From Burkholderiaceae bacterium (lineage in GTDB: Bacteria; Pseudomonadota; Gammaproteobacteria; Burkholderiales; Burkholderiaceae_E): 64,000 nt of DNA. The notes under the pieces are model-generated. The model had not been told where the DNA came from. It was given only the letters and a program-made list of their open reading frames with translations, and did not search any database. Numbering within the stretch: position 1 is the first letter of the stretch; each line of letters begins with the position of its first letter. Location of the stretch: positions 124,001 to 188,000 of the forward strand of contig JAMLIS010000005.1 in NCBI GenBank assembly GCA_023954015.1. Direction: 5' to 3'. The position numbers and the translations under genes were made by a program. Below, in pieces: positions 11,851 through 20,420 of this stretch.

Positions 11851-13593
11851 TCAGGACCTGGCCGGCACGTCCTGCGCTTGCGCCGTCTCGGGCGCCATGC
11901 GGTGGCGCAGGCGCAGGGAATCGGGATACGGAAAGACGTCGTCGAGCCTTCCTTCGCGGATGCGGCGCTGCCGCGCCTGCCAGTACTCGGGCTCGAGCAG
12001 CTCGGCGTGATGCTTCAGGAACGCGCGCCGGATGCGCGGATCGCCGAGCAGGAAGGTGCCGAACTCTTCCGGGAATACGTCGTGCGGGCCCACCGAATAC
12101 CACGGCTCGGCCGACATCTCGTCTTCGGGCGTGCGGGGCGCCGGGATGCGCCGAAAGTTGCAGTCGGTGAGGTAGGCGACTTCGTCGTAGTCGTAGAAGA
12201 CGACGCGTCCGTGCCGCGTGACGCCGAAGTTCTTGTACAGCATGTCGCCGGGGAAGATGTTCGCGGCGACCATGTCCTTGATCGCGTCGCCGTACTCGAC
12301 GACGGCCGCCTCGAGCTGCTCGTCGTCGGCGCCCTCGAGGTACAGGTTCAGCGGCACCATCCGGCGCTCGATGTACAGGTGCCGGATCAGCACCGAGTCG
12401 CCTTCCTCCTCGAGAAGCGAAGGAATGTACTTGCGCAACTCGGCGAGCAGATGCGGGTCGATGCGGTTCCTCGGGAACGGAACGCCCGAGTACTCCCAGG
12501 TGTCGGCCATGCGCCCGACGCGGTCGTGCGACTTCACGAGCTGGTACTGCGAGCGGATGAATGCGGGGGAGACTTCCTTGTAGCGCTTGTCGCGGATCAC
12601 CTTGAACACGTACGGGAACGACGGCAGCGTGAAGACGAGCATCACCAGTCCCTTGATGCCCGGCGCGATCACGAAGCTGTCGTGCGAGTGCTTCAGGTGA
12701 TGAAGCAGGTCGCGGTAGAAGAGCGTCTTGCCCTGCTTGTGGAAGCCGAGCATCGTGTACAGCTCCGACTCGGGCTTGGTCGGCATCAGCGTCGCGAGGA
12801 ACTGCACGTAGGCGCTCGGCACCGGCATGTCGACCATGAAGTACGCGCGCGCGAAGTTGAACAACGGCTCGATGCGCTCGCTGCCGAACAGGATCGCGTC
12901 GAGATACAGGCGCCCCTTCGAGTCGCGCAGGATCGGTATCGCGAAGGGCAGGAGTTCGCCGTCGTTGACGAAGCGCCCGATCAGGTACGCGCCCTTGTTG
13001 CGGAAGAAGAGCGAACGCAGCATCTGCATCTGGCAGTCGCTGGCGGCCACGAAACGCGCGCCCAGCTGCTCGCGGGCCGCCTGCCCGATCAGCGACAGGT
13101 CGCGCTCGATGTCGACGAAGGGACAGGCCAGGCCCAGGTCGACGATCATGCGTCGCGCCGCGTTGCGCCAGCCCTCGCTCAGCGGATAGTAGACGCGGTA
13201 GCTGGTCGGCTCGCTCTCGAGGTAGCCGGTGGACACAGCCGGCCGCACGAAGATGAAGTCGTTGTGGAAGTAGGTGCGGTGCAGGATCTTGCAGCACACC
13301 GAGTTGAAGAAGGTCTCGGCCAGCTCGGGCTGGAAGTGCCCGGCGAGCAGCGCGACGTATTCGCGCTTGACGTTCTGCCAGAGCCGGTCGTCGGTGAGCC
13401 GCTTGCCGCTGCCGCCGAGGCCGAACTCGTTGCGGATCTGCTCGACCGCCTCGCGCACGCGGCTGTCGTAGAAAGCGATGCGGTCGCGCGCGAGCTTGCG
13501 GATGCCGTGCCAGTCGCCGCGCTCGAAGCGCGCTTTTGCCTGCTGGGCGATGTAGCGCGAGAGCGCGTAGTGGCGATCGAAGCCGGCGCGCAT
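11851..13593 (-). CDS. aceK: Isocitrate dehydrogenase kinase/phosphatase
   Basis: 580 aa from the first in-frame ATG at 13593; the E. coli protein is 578 aa. AceK phosphorylates isocitrate dehydrogenase to push carbon into the glyoxylate bypass on acetate-type substrates and reverses this when needed. Similarity runs from the helical N-domain (RFERGDWHGIRKLARDRIAFYD) through the ATP-site region (FVIAPGIKGLVMLVFTLPSFPYVFKVI) to KNFGVTRHGRVVFYDYDEVAYL. The start is uncertain. The frame is open well upstream without another ATG, about eleven residues similar to the family (IAQAMRAGFD) straddle the chosen ATG, and a CTG at 13725 preceded by GGAG is an alternative giving 624 aa. Its place between liuA and the thiolase fits acetyl-CoA-yielding catabolism. 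Confidence 0.92.
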   Translation of the reverse strand: MRAGFDRHYALSRYIAQQAKARFERGDWHGIRKLARDRIAFYDSRVREAVEQIRNEFGLGGSGKRLTDDRLWQNVKREYVALLAGHFQPELAETFFNSVCCKILHRTYFHNDFIFVRPAVSTGYLESEPTSYRVYYPLSEGWRNAARRMIVDLGLACPFVDIERDLSLIGQAAREQLGARFVAASDCQMQMLRSLFFRNKGAYLIGRFVNDGELLPFAIPILRDSKGRLYLDAILFGSERIEPLFNFARAYFMVDMPVPSAYVQFLATLMPTKPESELYTMLGFHKQGKTLFYRDLLHHLKHSHDSFVIAPGIKGLVMLVFTLPSFPYVFKVIRDKRYKEVSPAFIRSQYQLVKSHDRVGRMADTWEYSGVPFPRNRIDPHLLAELRKYIPSLLEEEGDSVLIRHLYIERRMVPLNLYLEGADDEQLEAAVVEYGDAIKDMVAANIFPGDMLYKNFGVTRHGRVVFYDYDEVAYLTDCNFRRIPAPRTPEDEMSAEPWYSVGPHDVFPEEFGTFLLGDPRIRRAFLKHHAELLEPEYWQARQRRIREGRLDDVFPYPDSLRLRHRMAPETAQAQDVPARS

Positions 13594-13793
13594 CGCCTGC
13601 GCGATCGCCGCCGGCCGGTCGATGGCGGGGTTCTCCGCCGCCGCGGCCGTGTCGGGCTTCGCCGCCCGGGCGTCGGCGCCGGGGCTCTCCGCGCGCGCGG
13701 TGGTGTCGGGGTTCGTGGCGTTCAGGAGGGGATCTCCGCAATGGTGGCGCCCGGGACCGGCTGCATCCGGCGCCCGCGCTCGTTTCGCGATGT

Positions 13794-14981
13794 TCAGGCG
13801 GTCTCCGAGAACAGCTCGCGTCCGATCAGCATGCGCCGGATCTCCGAGGTGCCCGCCCCGATCTCGTAGAGCTTCGCGTCGCGCCACAGCCGGCCGGTGG
13901 CGTAGTCGTTCACGTAGCCGTTGCCGCCGAGGCACTGGATCGCTTCGCCGGCCATCCACGTCGCCTTCTCGGCCGAGAAGAGGATGGCGCCGGCGGCGTC
14001 CTTGCGCAGGCTGCGCACGTCGAGCTTGCCTTCGCGCGAGCGGTCGCACTGGCGGCCGACCTCGTAGACGTAGGCGCGCGTGGCCATCATCGTCGTGTAC
14101 ATGTCGGCGAGCTTGCCCTGCATGAGCTGGAACTCGCCGATCGGCTGGCCGAACTGCCTGCGCTCGTGCACGTAGGGCAGGACGACGTCCATGCAAGCGC
14201 TCATGATGCCCAGCGGGCCGCCCGAAAGCACCGCGCGCTCGAAGTCCAGGCCGCTCATCAGCACGTTGACTCCGCGGCCCAGCCCGCCGAGCACGTTCTC
14301 GGCGGGTACCTCGCAGTTCTCGAACACGAGCTCGCCCGTGTGGCTGCCGCGCATGCCGAGCTTGTCGAGCTTTTGCGCGACCGAGAAGCCCGGGTAGCCC
14401 TTCTCGACGAGGAAGGCCGTCATGCCGCGCGCGCCGGCCTCGACGTCGTTCTTCGCGTAGACCACGAGGACGTCGGCGTCGGGACCGTTGGTGATCCACA
14501 TCTTCGTGCCGTTGAGCACCCAGCGGTCGCCGCGGAACTCGGCGCGCAGCTTCATCGAGACGACGTCGGAGCCGGCGTTCGGCTCGGACATCGCCAGCGC
14601 CCCTACCTGTTCGCCGGAGACGAGCTTCGGCAGGTACTTGCGTTTCTGTTCGTCGCTGCCGTTGCGGTGGATCTGGTTCACGCACAGGTTCGAGTGCGCG
14701 CCGTACGACAGTCCGACCGATGCCGAGCCGCGCGAGATTTCCTCCATCGCCACGATGTGCGCGAGATAGCCGAGGTCGGCGCCGCCGTAGGCCTCCGACA
14801 CCGTCATGCCGAGCACGCCGAGGTCGCCGAGCTTGCGCCACAGGTCCATCGGAAACTGGTCGCTGCGATCGATTTCCGCCGCGCGCGGGGCGATCTCCTT
14901 CGCGGTGAACTGCTCGAGCGTGTCGCGCAGCATGGCGATGTCTTCGCCGAGGTCGAACTGCAGTCCGGGGATGGTCGCCAT
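13794..14981 (-). CDS. liuA: Isovaleryl-CoA dehydrogenase
   Basis: 395 aa. Oxidises isovaleryl-CoA to 3-methylcrotonyl-CoA, the substrate of LiuBD. The ACAD fold is complete: [18 protein letters not shown], then [17 protein letters not shown], then the C-terminal [24 protein letters not shown]. The residue that is the catalytic glutamate in most ACADs is replaced in [10 protein letters not shown] glutamate stands instead at position 248 in [14 protein letters not shown], which is the hallmark of isovaleryl-CoA dehydrogenases. This makes the substrate call firmer than context alone. It is the first minus-strand gene of the cluster; the purine-rich AGAAGAGA upstream of the ATG can serve as ribosome-binding site. 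Confidence 0.95.
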   Translation of the reverse strand: MATIPGLQFDLGEDIAMLRDTLEQFTAKEIAPRAAEIDRSDQFPMDLWRKLGDLGVLGMTVSEAYGGADLGYLAHIVAMEEISRGSASVGLSYGAHSNLCVNQIHRNGSDEQKRKYLPKLVSGEQVGALAMSEPNAGSDVVSMKLRAEFRGDRWVLNGTKMWITNGPDADVLVVYAKNDVEAGARGMTAFLVEKGYPGFSVAQKLDKLGMRGSHTGELVFENCEVPAENVLGGLGRGVNVLMSGLDFERAVLSGGPLGIMSACMDVVLPYVHERRQFGQPIGEFQLMQGKLADMYTTMMATRAYVYEVGRQCDRSREGKLDVRSLRKDAAGAILFSAEKATWMAGEAIQCLGGNGYVNDYATGRLWRDAKLYEIGAGTSEIRRMLIGRELFSETA

Positions 14982-15098
14982 GACGGGTCTCTTCTGCGTC
15001 GGATCGGTGGACGGGAGACGAAGCGTTTCGGGAGCGATTAGCCGCGCCTCGTCTTCTGTACGCGATTGTCGCTCAGCCGTGGCGGGCAGACCTCGGGT

Positions 15099-15893
15099 TC
15101 AGCGCGCTCGCGCCGCGTCCGGCGGTTTGCGGTATGCGGGCAACGCCTCGACCACCCCGAGCGCCTCGAGCTGCGCGTCGACCTGCGCCGCCCACCCTCG
15201 ATTGGCCAGCGGGCTGGCCGGGCTCGGATGCAGGACCTGGCCGATGCGCACGGCGCCTTCCGCGCCGGCTGTCCCGTCGCGCTTGCCGGCCAGCACGACG
15301 CCGAGGCGCCTGAAGGCGTAGCCGCCGATCCCGATCGCCCATTGCGGCGCGAGCACGCCGAGCGCGCGGCGCAGGTGCAGGTCGCAGGCGTGCTGCAGCG
15401 GCTGCAGTTCGGCCGCAGGGAGCTTGTCGGGCGTGCAGTTTCGCCCGCTCTCGGCGAGAAAGACGAGCGGGCAGTAATTGAGCACGATCGCGTGCTCGAA
15501 GAACGCCTCGGGCGAGCCGAAACGCGACGCTGCCCAGTCCCAGACGCGCTGGCCGCTGACCTCGCTGCGCCGGCACGACAGGCCTTCGATCGGACGTTTC
15601 GGATGCTGGCGGGCCGGACGCGACAGCGGCGCGTCGAGCCGCATCCAGTCGCGCACCGCCGCGACTTCGCCGAAGGGCACGCCGGTCTGCATCATCCCGA
15701 AGGGCCCCGGATTCATCCCGACGAACATGACGCGCTTGCGTGTCGCGCCGAAGCGGCGCAGATACGCCTCGTGCATCGGCCACGCATAGACGAGCGGGTT
15801 GTAGACGTGCACGACCGGCGGCCCGAAGCGAAGCCGCTCGACGGCGCGCGCGAGCGCGTGCGCGATGCGGACCAGATCGTCGGCCGAGGTCAA
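15099..15893 (-). CDS. SMUG1-type uracil-DNA glycosylase
   Basis: 264 aa from a TTG at 15893. Removes uracil and oxidised pyrimidines from DNA in base-excision repair. The core motif FVGMNPGPFGMMQTGVPFGE is almost the same as that of animal SMUG1 and holds the catalytic asparagine in GMNPG. The C-terminal motif HPSPASPLANRGW carries the active-site histidine. The N-terminal part (VHVYNPLVYAWPMHEAYLRRFG) also matches the SMUG family. The TTG overlaps the stop of the upstream CnbZ-like gene as TTGA, so the two are translationally coupled. SMUG1 homologues are unevenly spread in bacteria, so this is less usual than an Ung-type enzyme. Confidence 0.88.
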   Translation of the reverse strand: MTSADDLVRIAHALARAVERLRFGPPVVHVYNPLVYAWPMHEAYLRRFGATRKRVMFVGMNPGPFGMMQTGVPFGEVAAVRDWMRLDAPLSRPARQHPKRPIEGLSCRRSEVSGQRVWDWAASRFGSPEAFFEHAIVLNYCPLVFLAESGRNCTPDKLPAAELQPLQHACDLHLRRALGVLAPQWAIGIGGYAFRRLGVVLAGKRDGTAGAEGAVRIGQVLHPSPASPLANRGWAAQVDAQLEALGVVEALPAYRKPPDAARAR

Positions 15894-16687
15894 TCGACGA
15901 CCAGCTCCCGGCGTACGCTGCGCACGTCGATCTCGAACTCGAGTCCGTCGACCGGCGGGCGGCAGACGTGCCATTCGAGCCCCAGCCGCACGAGTCCGCG
16001 CGGGGCGAAGTGGTCGTGGACGAGCGCGCCGAACTCGTGTGCCGTGTAGATCTGCACCGCGGTGAGCGCCTGCCATCGGGCGCCCAGCGCGGCGGTGTTG
16101 CGTTCGAGTCCGTCGAGCACGAAGTCGACCTTCTGCGCCAGGGCGTCGGGCGAGGTGTCGCCCCATGCGACGATGCCGTCGGGGAAAGGCGTGCCTTCGA
16201 GCCATTCCGCGAAACCCGAGACGACGAAGCTGCGCGGCGCCGGCGCCTCGGGCGCGTGGTCGGAGGTCGTCAGCAGGCCGGTGTGCACCGCGCCGATCGG
16301 CGCGGTGTAGCAGAACGCGTGGAACGAAGGCTGCCCGGGCGGGTCGTACAGCGGGCAGACGTTGCTGCGCGCCACGGAAACCCGCTCGCCGTCCAGCAGG
16401 CCCCAGCGGCGCAGCACGTCGACGTACTGCGCATTGAATTCGCCGAAGCCGCCCAGCGTGAACGGTCGCGGCGATCGCAGCTCGGCCGCGCACAACGCGG
16501 TGAGCGGCCGCTTGCGCTGGCGCAGATGCGCGGCGATCGCGTCGAAGCCTTCGTCCAGCGGCAGCAGGCGCGAGAAGCGGGCGCGAACGATCTCGTAGCC
16601 GGGCAGCGCGACGACGCCCGAGGAGAACGCCGGCCCGCCGCGCAGGTACGCGTGGTCCGCGCCGGTCGAATTGTGTATGGTGGACAT
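15890..16687 (-). CDS. CnbZ-like protein (2-aminomuconate-type deaminase family, tentative)
   Basis: 265 aa from the ATG at 16687 (MSTIHNSTGADHAYLRG); an ATG at 16711 would add eight residues. The sequence (FSSGVVALPGYEIVRARFSR, then LCAAELRSPRPF and VARSNVCPLYDPP) resembles from memory a family often annotated as 2-amino-5-chloromuconate deaminase CnbZ, described from chloronitrobenzene degradation. No signal peptide or membrane segment is seen. Most members occur in genomes without a nitroaromatic pathway, and no such pathway is visible here, so the true substrate is open. The RidA-like deaminase assignment is tentative. It is coupled by TTGA overlap to the uracil-DNA glycosylase and divergent from the quinone oxidoreductase gene. 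Confidence 0.55.
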   Translation of the reverse strand: MSTIHNSTGADHAYLRGGPAFSSGVVALPGYEIVRARFSRLLPLDEGFDAIAAHLRQRKRPLTALCAAELRSPRPFTLGGFGEFNAQYVDVLRRWGLLDGERVSVARSNVCPLYDPPGQPSFHAFCYTAPIGAVHTGLLTTSDHAPEAPAPRSFVVSGFAEWLEGTPFPDGIVAWGDTSPDALAQKVDFVLDGLERNTAALGARWQALTAVQIYTAHEFGALVHDHFAPRGLVRLGLEWHVCRPPVDGLEFEIDVRSVRRELVVD

Positions 16688-16716
16688 TTCCGGATCCGTG
16701 CCGCTTCGCACGGACT

Positions 16717-17760
16717 ATGAACGCCGCATCCGTGGCGTGCAAGCCGACCCCGATGACATCCGTTCCGTCCCGAATGAAGCAGATCGCGCACGGCGAGGGT
16801 GGCGCACCTTCGGTGCTGCACCTCGTCGATGCGCCCGTGCCGCGGCCGGAGCCCGACGACGTGCTGATCCGCGTTGCCTGGGCCGGCGTGAACCGGCCCG
16901 ACGTCGCGCAGCGCGAAGGGCGCTATCCGCCGCCGCCCGGTGCGTCGCCGGTGCTCGGACTCGAAGTCGCGGGCGAAGTGGTCGCTGTCGGCGGGCGCGT
17001 CGACCGCTTTCGCGTCGGCGATCGCGTCTGCGCGCTGCTCAACGGCGGCGGCTACGCCGAATACGCGCTCGCGCCGGCCGGCCAGGCGTTGCCGCTGCCG
17101 CGCGGCCTGACGCTGGCCCAGGCCGCCTCGTTGCCGGAGAATTTCTTCACCGTCTGGACCAACGTGTTCGATCGCGGCGGGCTGCGCGCCGGCGAGCATT
17201 GCCTCGTGCACGGCGGATCCTCCGGCATCGGGCTGGCGGCGATCCAGCTCGCACGCGCGCGCGGCGCAACCGTCTACACCACGGTGGGCAGCCCGGAGAA
17301 GGCGCGCGCCTGCGAGCGCTACGGCGCGACGGCGGCCATCGAGTACCGCAACGAGGACTTCGTCGAGCGGGTGCGCGAGCTCACCGAGCGGCGCGGCGTC
17401 GACCTGATCCTCGACATGGTCGGCGGCGACTATGTCGGACGCAACCTGCGCGCGCTCGCCGTCGAGGGCCGGCTCGTGCAGATCGCCTTCCTCCGGGGTG
17501 CGCGCATCGAGGCCGATTTCACGCTGCTGATGGTCAAGCGCCTGCAGTGGACGGGCTCGACGCTGCGGCCGCGCAGCGCCGCGGAGAAGGCGCACATCGC
17601 CACGCAGCTGCGCGAGCACGTCTGGCCGCTGCTCGAGTCCGGCGCGGTGCAGCCGGTGATCTTCGAGACCTTCGATCTGGCCGATGCGCGCGCGGCGCAC
17701 GAGCTGATGCAGTCGTCGCGCCACATCGGGAAGATCCTGTTGAAGGTGGCCGGCGACTGA
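16717..17760 (+). CDS. NAD(P)H-quinone oxidoreductase (MDR superfamily, QOR/PIG3 type)
   Basis: 347 aa medium-chain dehydrogenase/reductase without the structural zinc loop. The N-terminal GroES-like domain has RVAWAGVNRPDVAQREGRYP, and the Rossmann domain has VHGGSSGIGLAAIQLARARG near residue 165 and MVGGDYVGRNL further on. The closest family is the PIG3/quinone oxidoreductase type, which reduces quinones with NADPH. Three starts are possible (16717, 16753 or 16774), none with a clear Shine-Dalgarno; the shortest matches the family N-terminus MKQIAHGEGG best. It leads a small plus-strand group with the OsmC and TDT genes, which suggests a redox or detoxification role. Confidence 0.85.
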   Translation: MNAASVACKPTPMTSVPSRMKQIAHGEGGAPSVLHLVDAPVPRPEPDDVLIRVAWAGVNRPDVAQREGRYPPPPGASPVLGLEVAGEVVAVGGRVDRFRVGDRVCALLNGGGYAEYALAPAGQALPLPRGLTLAQAASLPENFFTVWTNVFDRGGLRAGEHCLVHGGSSGIGLAAIQLARARGATVYTTVGSPEKARACERYGATAAIEYRNEDFVERVRELTERRGVDLILDMVGGDYVGRNLRALAVEGRLVQIAFLRGARIEADFTLLMVKRLQWTGSTLRPRSAAEKAHIATQLREHVWPLLESGAVQPVIFETFDLADARAAHELMQSSRHIGKILLKVAGD

Positions 17761-17809
17761 AGCGTCGCGCGGACACGCATGTTTTCTTCGCTTTTCACAG
17801 GAGTGCGAG

Positions 17810-18232
17810 ATGACCGTTCGCAATGCATCGGCTTCGTGGCAGGGGACGCTGAAGGAAGGCTCGGGCCGGATGAAGCTCGGCAGCGGCGCTTTCGAAGGCC
17901 CTTTCAGCTTCGGTACCCGTTTCGGCGACACGCCCGGAACGAATCCGGAAGAGCTGGTCGGAGCCGCCCACGCCGGATGCTTCTCGATGTACCTGTCGTT
18001 GCTGCTCGAGAAGGCCGGCCATCCGGTCAAGAGCCTGCGCACGAGCGCGAAGGTGCACCTCGGCGAGGGGCCGCGCATCACGAAGATCGAGCTGGACACC
18101 GAGGCGGAAGTCCCCGGCATCGATGACGCCACCTTCCAGCAGAACGTGCAGAACGCGAAGAACGACTGTCCGGTGTCGAAGGCGCTGGCCGCGACCGAGA
18201 TCCACGCGACCGCGCGGCTGATGAAAGCTTGA
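17810..18232 (+). CDS. OsmC-family peroxiredoxin-like protein
   Basis: 140 aa, typical OsmC/Ohr length. These small dimeric proteins reduce organic hydroperoxides using two cysteines. Both are present: Cys57 in GAAHAGCFSMYL and Cys120 in NAKNDCPVSKAL. The GxFEGPFSFGTRFGD region fits OsmC rather than Ohr. A CAGGAG ribosome-binding site lies six bases before the ATG. The gene follows the quinone oxidoreductase by 49 bp and overlaps the start of the TDT transporter (TTGA). A role in peroxide defence is known for the family; the coupling to the transporter is observed, its meaning inferred. Confidence 0.92.
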   Translation: MTVRNASASWQGTLKEGSGRMKLGSGAFEGPFSFGTRFGDTPGTNPEELVGAAHAGCFSMYLSLLLEKAGHPVKSLRTSAKVHLGEGPRITKIELDTEAEVPGIDDATFQQNVQNAKNDCPVSKALAATEIHATARLMKA

Positions 18233-19311
18233 GCGCTGCGCGGGGGAGGCGCGGCGAGGCGCTCGACTCGCTCCTCGCCGATTTTCCGCCGGCCGGCTTC
18301 GCCATGGTCATGGCGACCGGCATCGTCTCGATCGCGTCGCATCGGCAGGGACTGCCGCGGCTCGCGTACGCGCTGTTCGTGCTGAACGTCGCTGCGTGGG
18401 CCGTGCTGTGGGTGCTGAACCTGTTGCGCGCGGCGCGTCACCCGCGTCGCTTCTTCGGCGACATGATCGTGCACGCCCGCGCGCCGGGGTACTTCACCGC
18501 GGTCGCCGCCACCGGCGTCCTGGGCACTCACTACCTGGTGGTCTCCGACGACCTTCGGGTCGTCGGTGCGTTGTGGGCCCTGTCGGCGGCGCTATGGTGT
18601 GCGCTGACGTACACGGTGTTCGTCGGCCTGACCGTGCGCGAGAGGAAGCCGACCCTCGAGCGCGGCCTGTCGGGCATCTGGCTGCTCGCGATCGTCGCGA
18701 CGCAGTCGGTCGCGGTGCTCGCCGCGCAGCTCGCGGCGCACGTGGCGCAGCCGTGGAAGCTCGAACTGAACTTCGTCGCGTTGTCGATGTGGCTGTGGGG
18801 CGGGATGCTCTACATGTGGATCATGACGATGATCTTCTACCGCTACACGTTCCTTCCGTTTTCTCCCGGAGACCTGACGCCGCCCTACTGGATCAACATG
18901 GGCGCGATGGCGATCTCGACGCTCGCCGGCTCGCTGCTGGTGCTCAATTCGTCCGAGGCGCCGTTCCTGCTTTCGCTGCTGCCGTTCCTGAAGGGCTTCA
19001 CCGTGTTCTACTGGGCGACGGCAACCTGGTGGGTTCCGATGCTCGTCCTGCTGGGCATCTGGCGCTATTTCTGGAAGCGCTTCCCGTTCCGGTACGACAC
19101 TTCCTACTGGGGGGCGGTGTTTCCGCTCGGGATGTACGCGGTGAGCACGCAGGAGATGGCGCGCGCGCTCGCGCTGGACTTCCTCGACTGGATTCCGCAC
19201 GCGTTCCTGGTCGCTGCGCTGCTCGCCTGGGCGCTTACCTTCGTCGGGCTGTTGCGCCGGATCGCCGTGCTGGGTCGGCACTGCATGCGGCGCGAATCCC
19301 GTCAGGTCTGA
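18229..19311 (+). CDS. TDT-family transporter (TehA/SLAC1/Mae1 type)
   Basis: 360 aa integral membrane protein with about ten hydrophobic helices. The N-terminal motif PPAGFAMVMATGIVSIAS is typical of the tellurite-resistance/dicarboxylate transporter (TDT) family, which includes the TehA channel, Mae1 malate permease and plant SLAC1 anion channels. Later helices contain PPYWINMGAMAISTLAGS and SYWGAVFPLGMYA, also family features. It probably moves an anion such as a C4-dicarboxylate, chloride or sulfite; the substrate cannot be fixed. Translation starts at a TTG at 18229 that overlaps the OsmC stop. The last 10 bp overlap the end of rodA on the other strand. Confidence 0.85.
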   Translation: MSAARGRRGEALDSLLADFPPAGFAMVMATGIVSIASHRQGLPRLAYALFVLNVAAWAVLWVLNLLRAARHPRRFFGDMIVHARAPGYFTAVAATGVLGTHYLVVSDDLRVVGALWALSAALWCALTYTVFVGLTVRERKPTLERGLSGIWLLAIVATQSVAVLAAQLAAHVAQPWKLELNFVALSMWLWGGMLYMWIMTMIFYRYTFLPFSPGDLTPPYWINMGAMAISTLAGSLLVLNSSEAPFLLSLLPFLKGFTVFYWATATWWVPMLVLLGIWRYFWKRFPFRYDTSYWGAVFPLGMYAVSTQEMARALALDFLDWIPHAFLVAALLAWALTFVGLLRRIAVLGRHCMRRESRQV

Positions 19312-20420
19312 ACGAGCCGGCGCTGGCGCGCGATGCTCATCAGCAGGCCCATGCCGATGCCCAGCGTGAGCATCGCCGTCCCGCCGTAGGACATCATCGG
19401 CAGCGGCACGCCCACCACCGGCAGGATGCCCGAGACCATGCCGATGTTGACGAACGCGTAGGTGAACAGGATCAGCGTGATCGAGCCCGCGAGCAGCCGC
19501 GCGAAGACGTTCGCGCCGTTGGCCGCGATGACCAGTCCGCGCCCGATGACCAGCAGGTACAGGCCGAGCAGCACCAGGTTGCCCACCATGCCGAATTCCT
19601 CGGAGAACACCGCGAAGACGAAATCGGTCGTGCGTTCGGGGATGAACTCGAGGTGCGCCTGCGTGCCCTGCATCCAGCCCTTGCCCCAGATGCCGCCCGA
19701 CCCGACGGCGATCGTGGACTGGATCACGTGGAAGCCGCGCCCGAGCGGATCCGACGACGGGTCGATCATCATCAGCACGCGCTGGCGCTGGTACTCGTGC
19801 AGCATCGACCAGAGAACCGGCATCGACGCGAGCGCGCCCAGCAACCCGCCGAGAATCAGCTTCCAGCCCAGGCCGGCCAGGTAGATCACGTAGAAGCCCG
19901 CGCCGAAGACGAGGATCGCGGTACCCAGGTCGGGCTGGCGCACGATCAGCGCCAGCGGAACCGCGAGCAGGACGGCGGCGACCACGAAGTCGACCCAGTC
20001 GTGCGCGCCTTCGCGCTTCTGGAACCACCACGCGAGCATCATCGGCATCGCGATCTTCATCAGTTCCGACGGCTGGATTCGAGTGAAACCCAGGTCGAGC
20101 CAGCGGCGCGCCCCTTTCGCGACGTCGCCGAACAGCGCCACCGCGACCAGCAGCGCCAGGCCCACCAGATAGGCGGGCGGCGCAATGCGCTGCATCCACT
20201 GCAGCGGCAGGTTCGCCGCGAGCCACAGCACGCCGAAGGCGACGAGCAGGTTGCGCGCGTGGTCGGCCACCCGTCCGTCGTAGTCGAGCGCCGCCGACTG
20301 CATCGTGACGAAACTCAGCACGACGAGCATCGCCAGCGCGATCGTGAGCACCGGGTCGAAGACCAGCAGGTGCGGGCGCACGCGACTCCACAGCGAAGGC
20401 GCCTGGTGCAGGGTCGTCAC
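19302..20420 (-). CDS. rodA: Rod-shape peptidoglycan glycosyltransferase RodA
   Basis: 372 aa SEDS-family polymerase that joins lipid II into glycan strands during cell elongation, working with the transpeptidase MrdA. About ten membrane helices are present. Family motifs include RWLDLGFTRIQPSELMKIA, LIVRQPDLGTAILV (the conserved aspartate region), IQSTIAVGSGGIWGKGW, EFIPERTTDFVFAVFSEEFG and GVPLPMMSYGGTAML near the C-terminus. The start is a GTG at 20420 that overlaps the mrdA stop as GTGA, so the two partners are made at linked rates. Also known as mrdB. Confidence 0.96.
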   Translation of the reverse strand: MTTLHQAPSLWSRVRPHLLVFDPVLTIALAMLVVLSFVTMQSAALDYDGRVADHARNLLVAFGVLWLAANLPLQWMQRIAPPAYLVGLALLVAVALFGDVAKGARRWLDLGFTRIQPSELMKIAMPMMLAWWFQKREGAHDWVDFVVAAVLLAVPLALIVRQPDLGTAILVFGAGFYVIYLAGLGWKLILGGLLGALASMPVLWSMLHEYQRQRVLMMIDPSSDPLGRGFHVIQSTIAVGSGGIWGKGWMQGTQAHLEFIPERTTDFVFAVFSEEFGMVGNLVLLGLYLLVIGRGLVIAANGANVFARLLAGSITLILFTYAFVNIGMVSGILPVVGVPLPMMSYGGTAMLTLGIGMGLLMSIARQRRLVQT

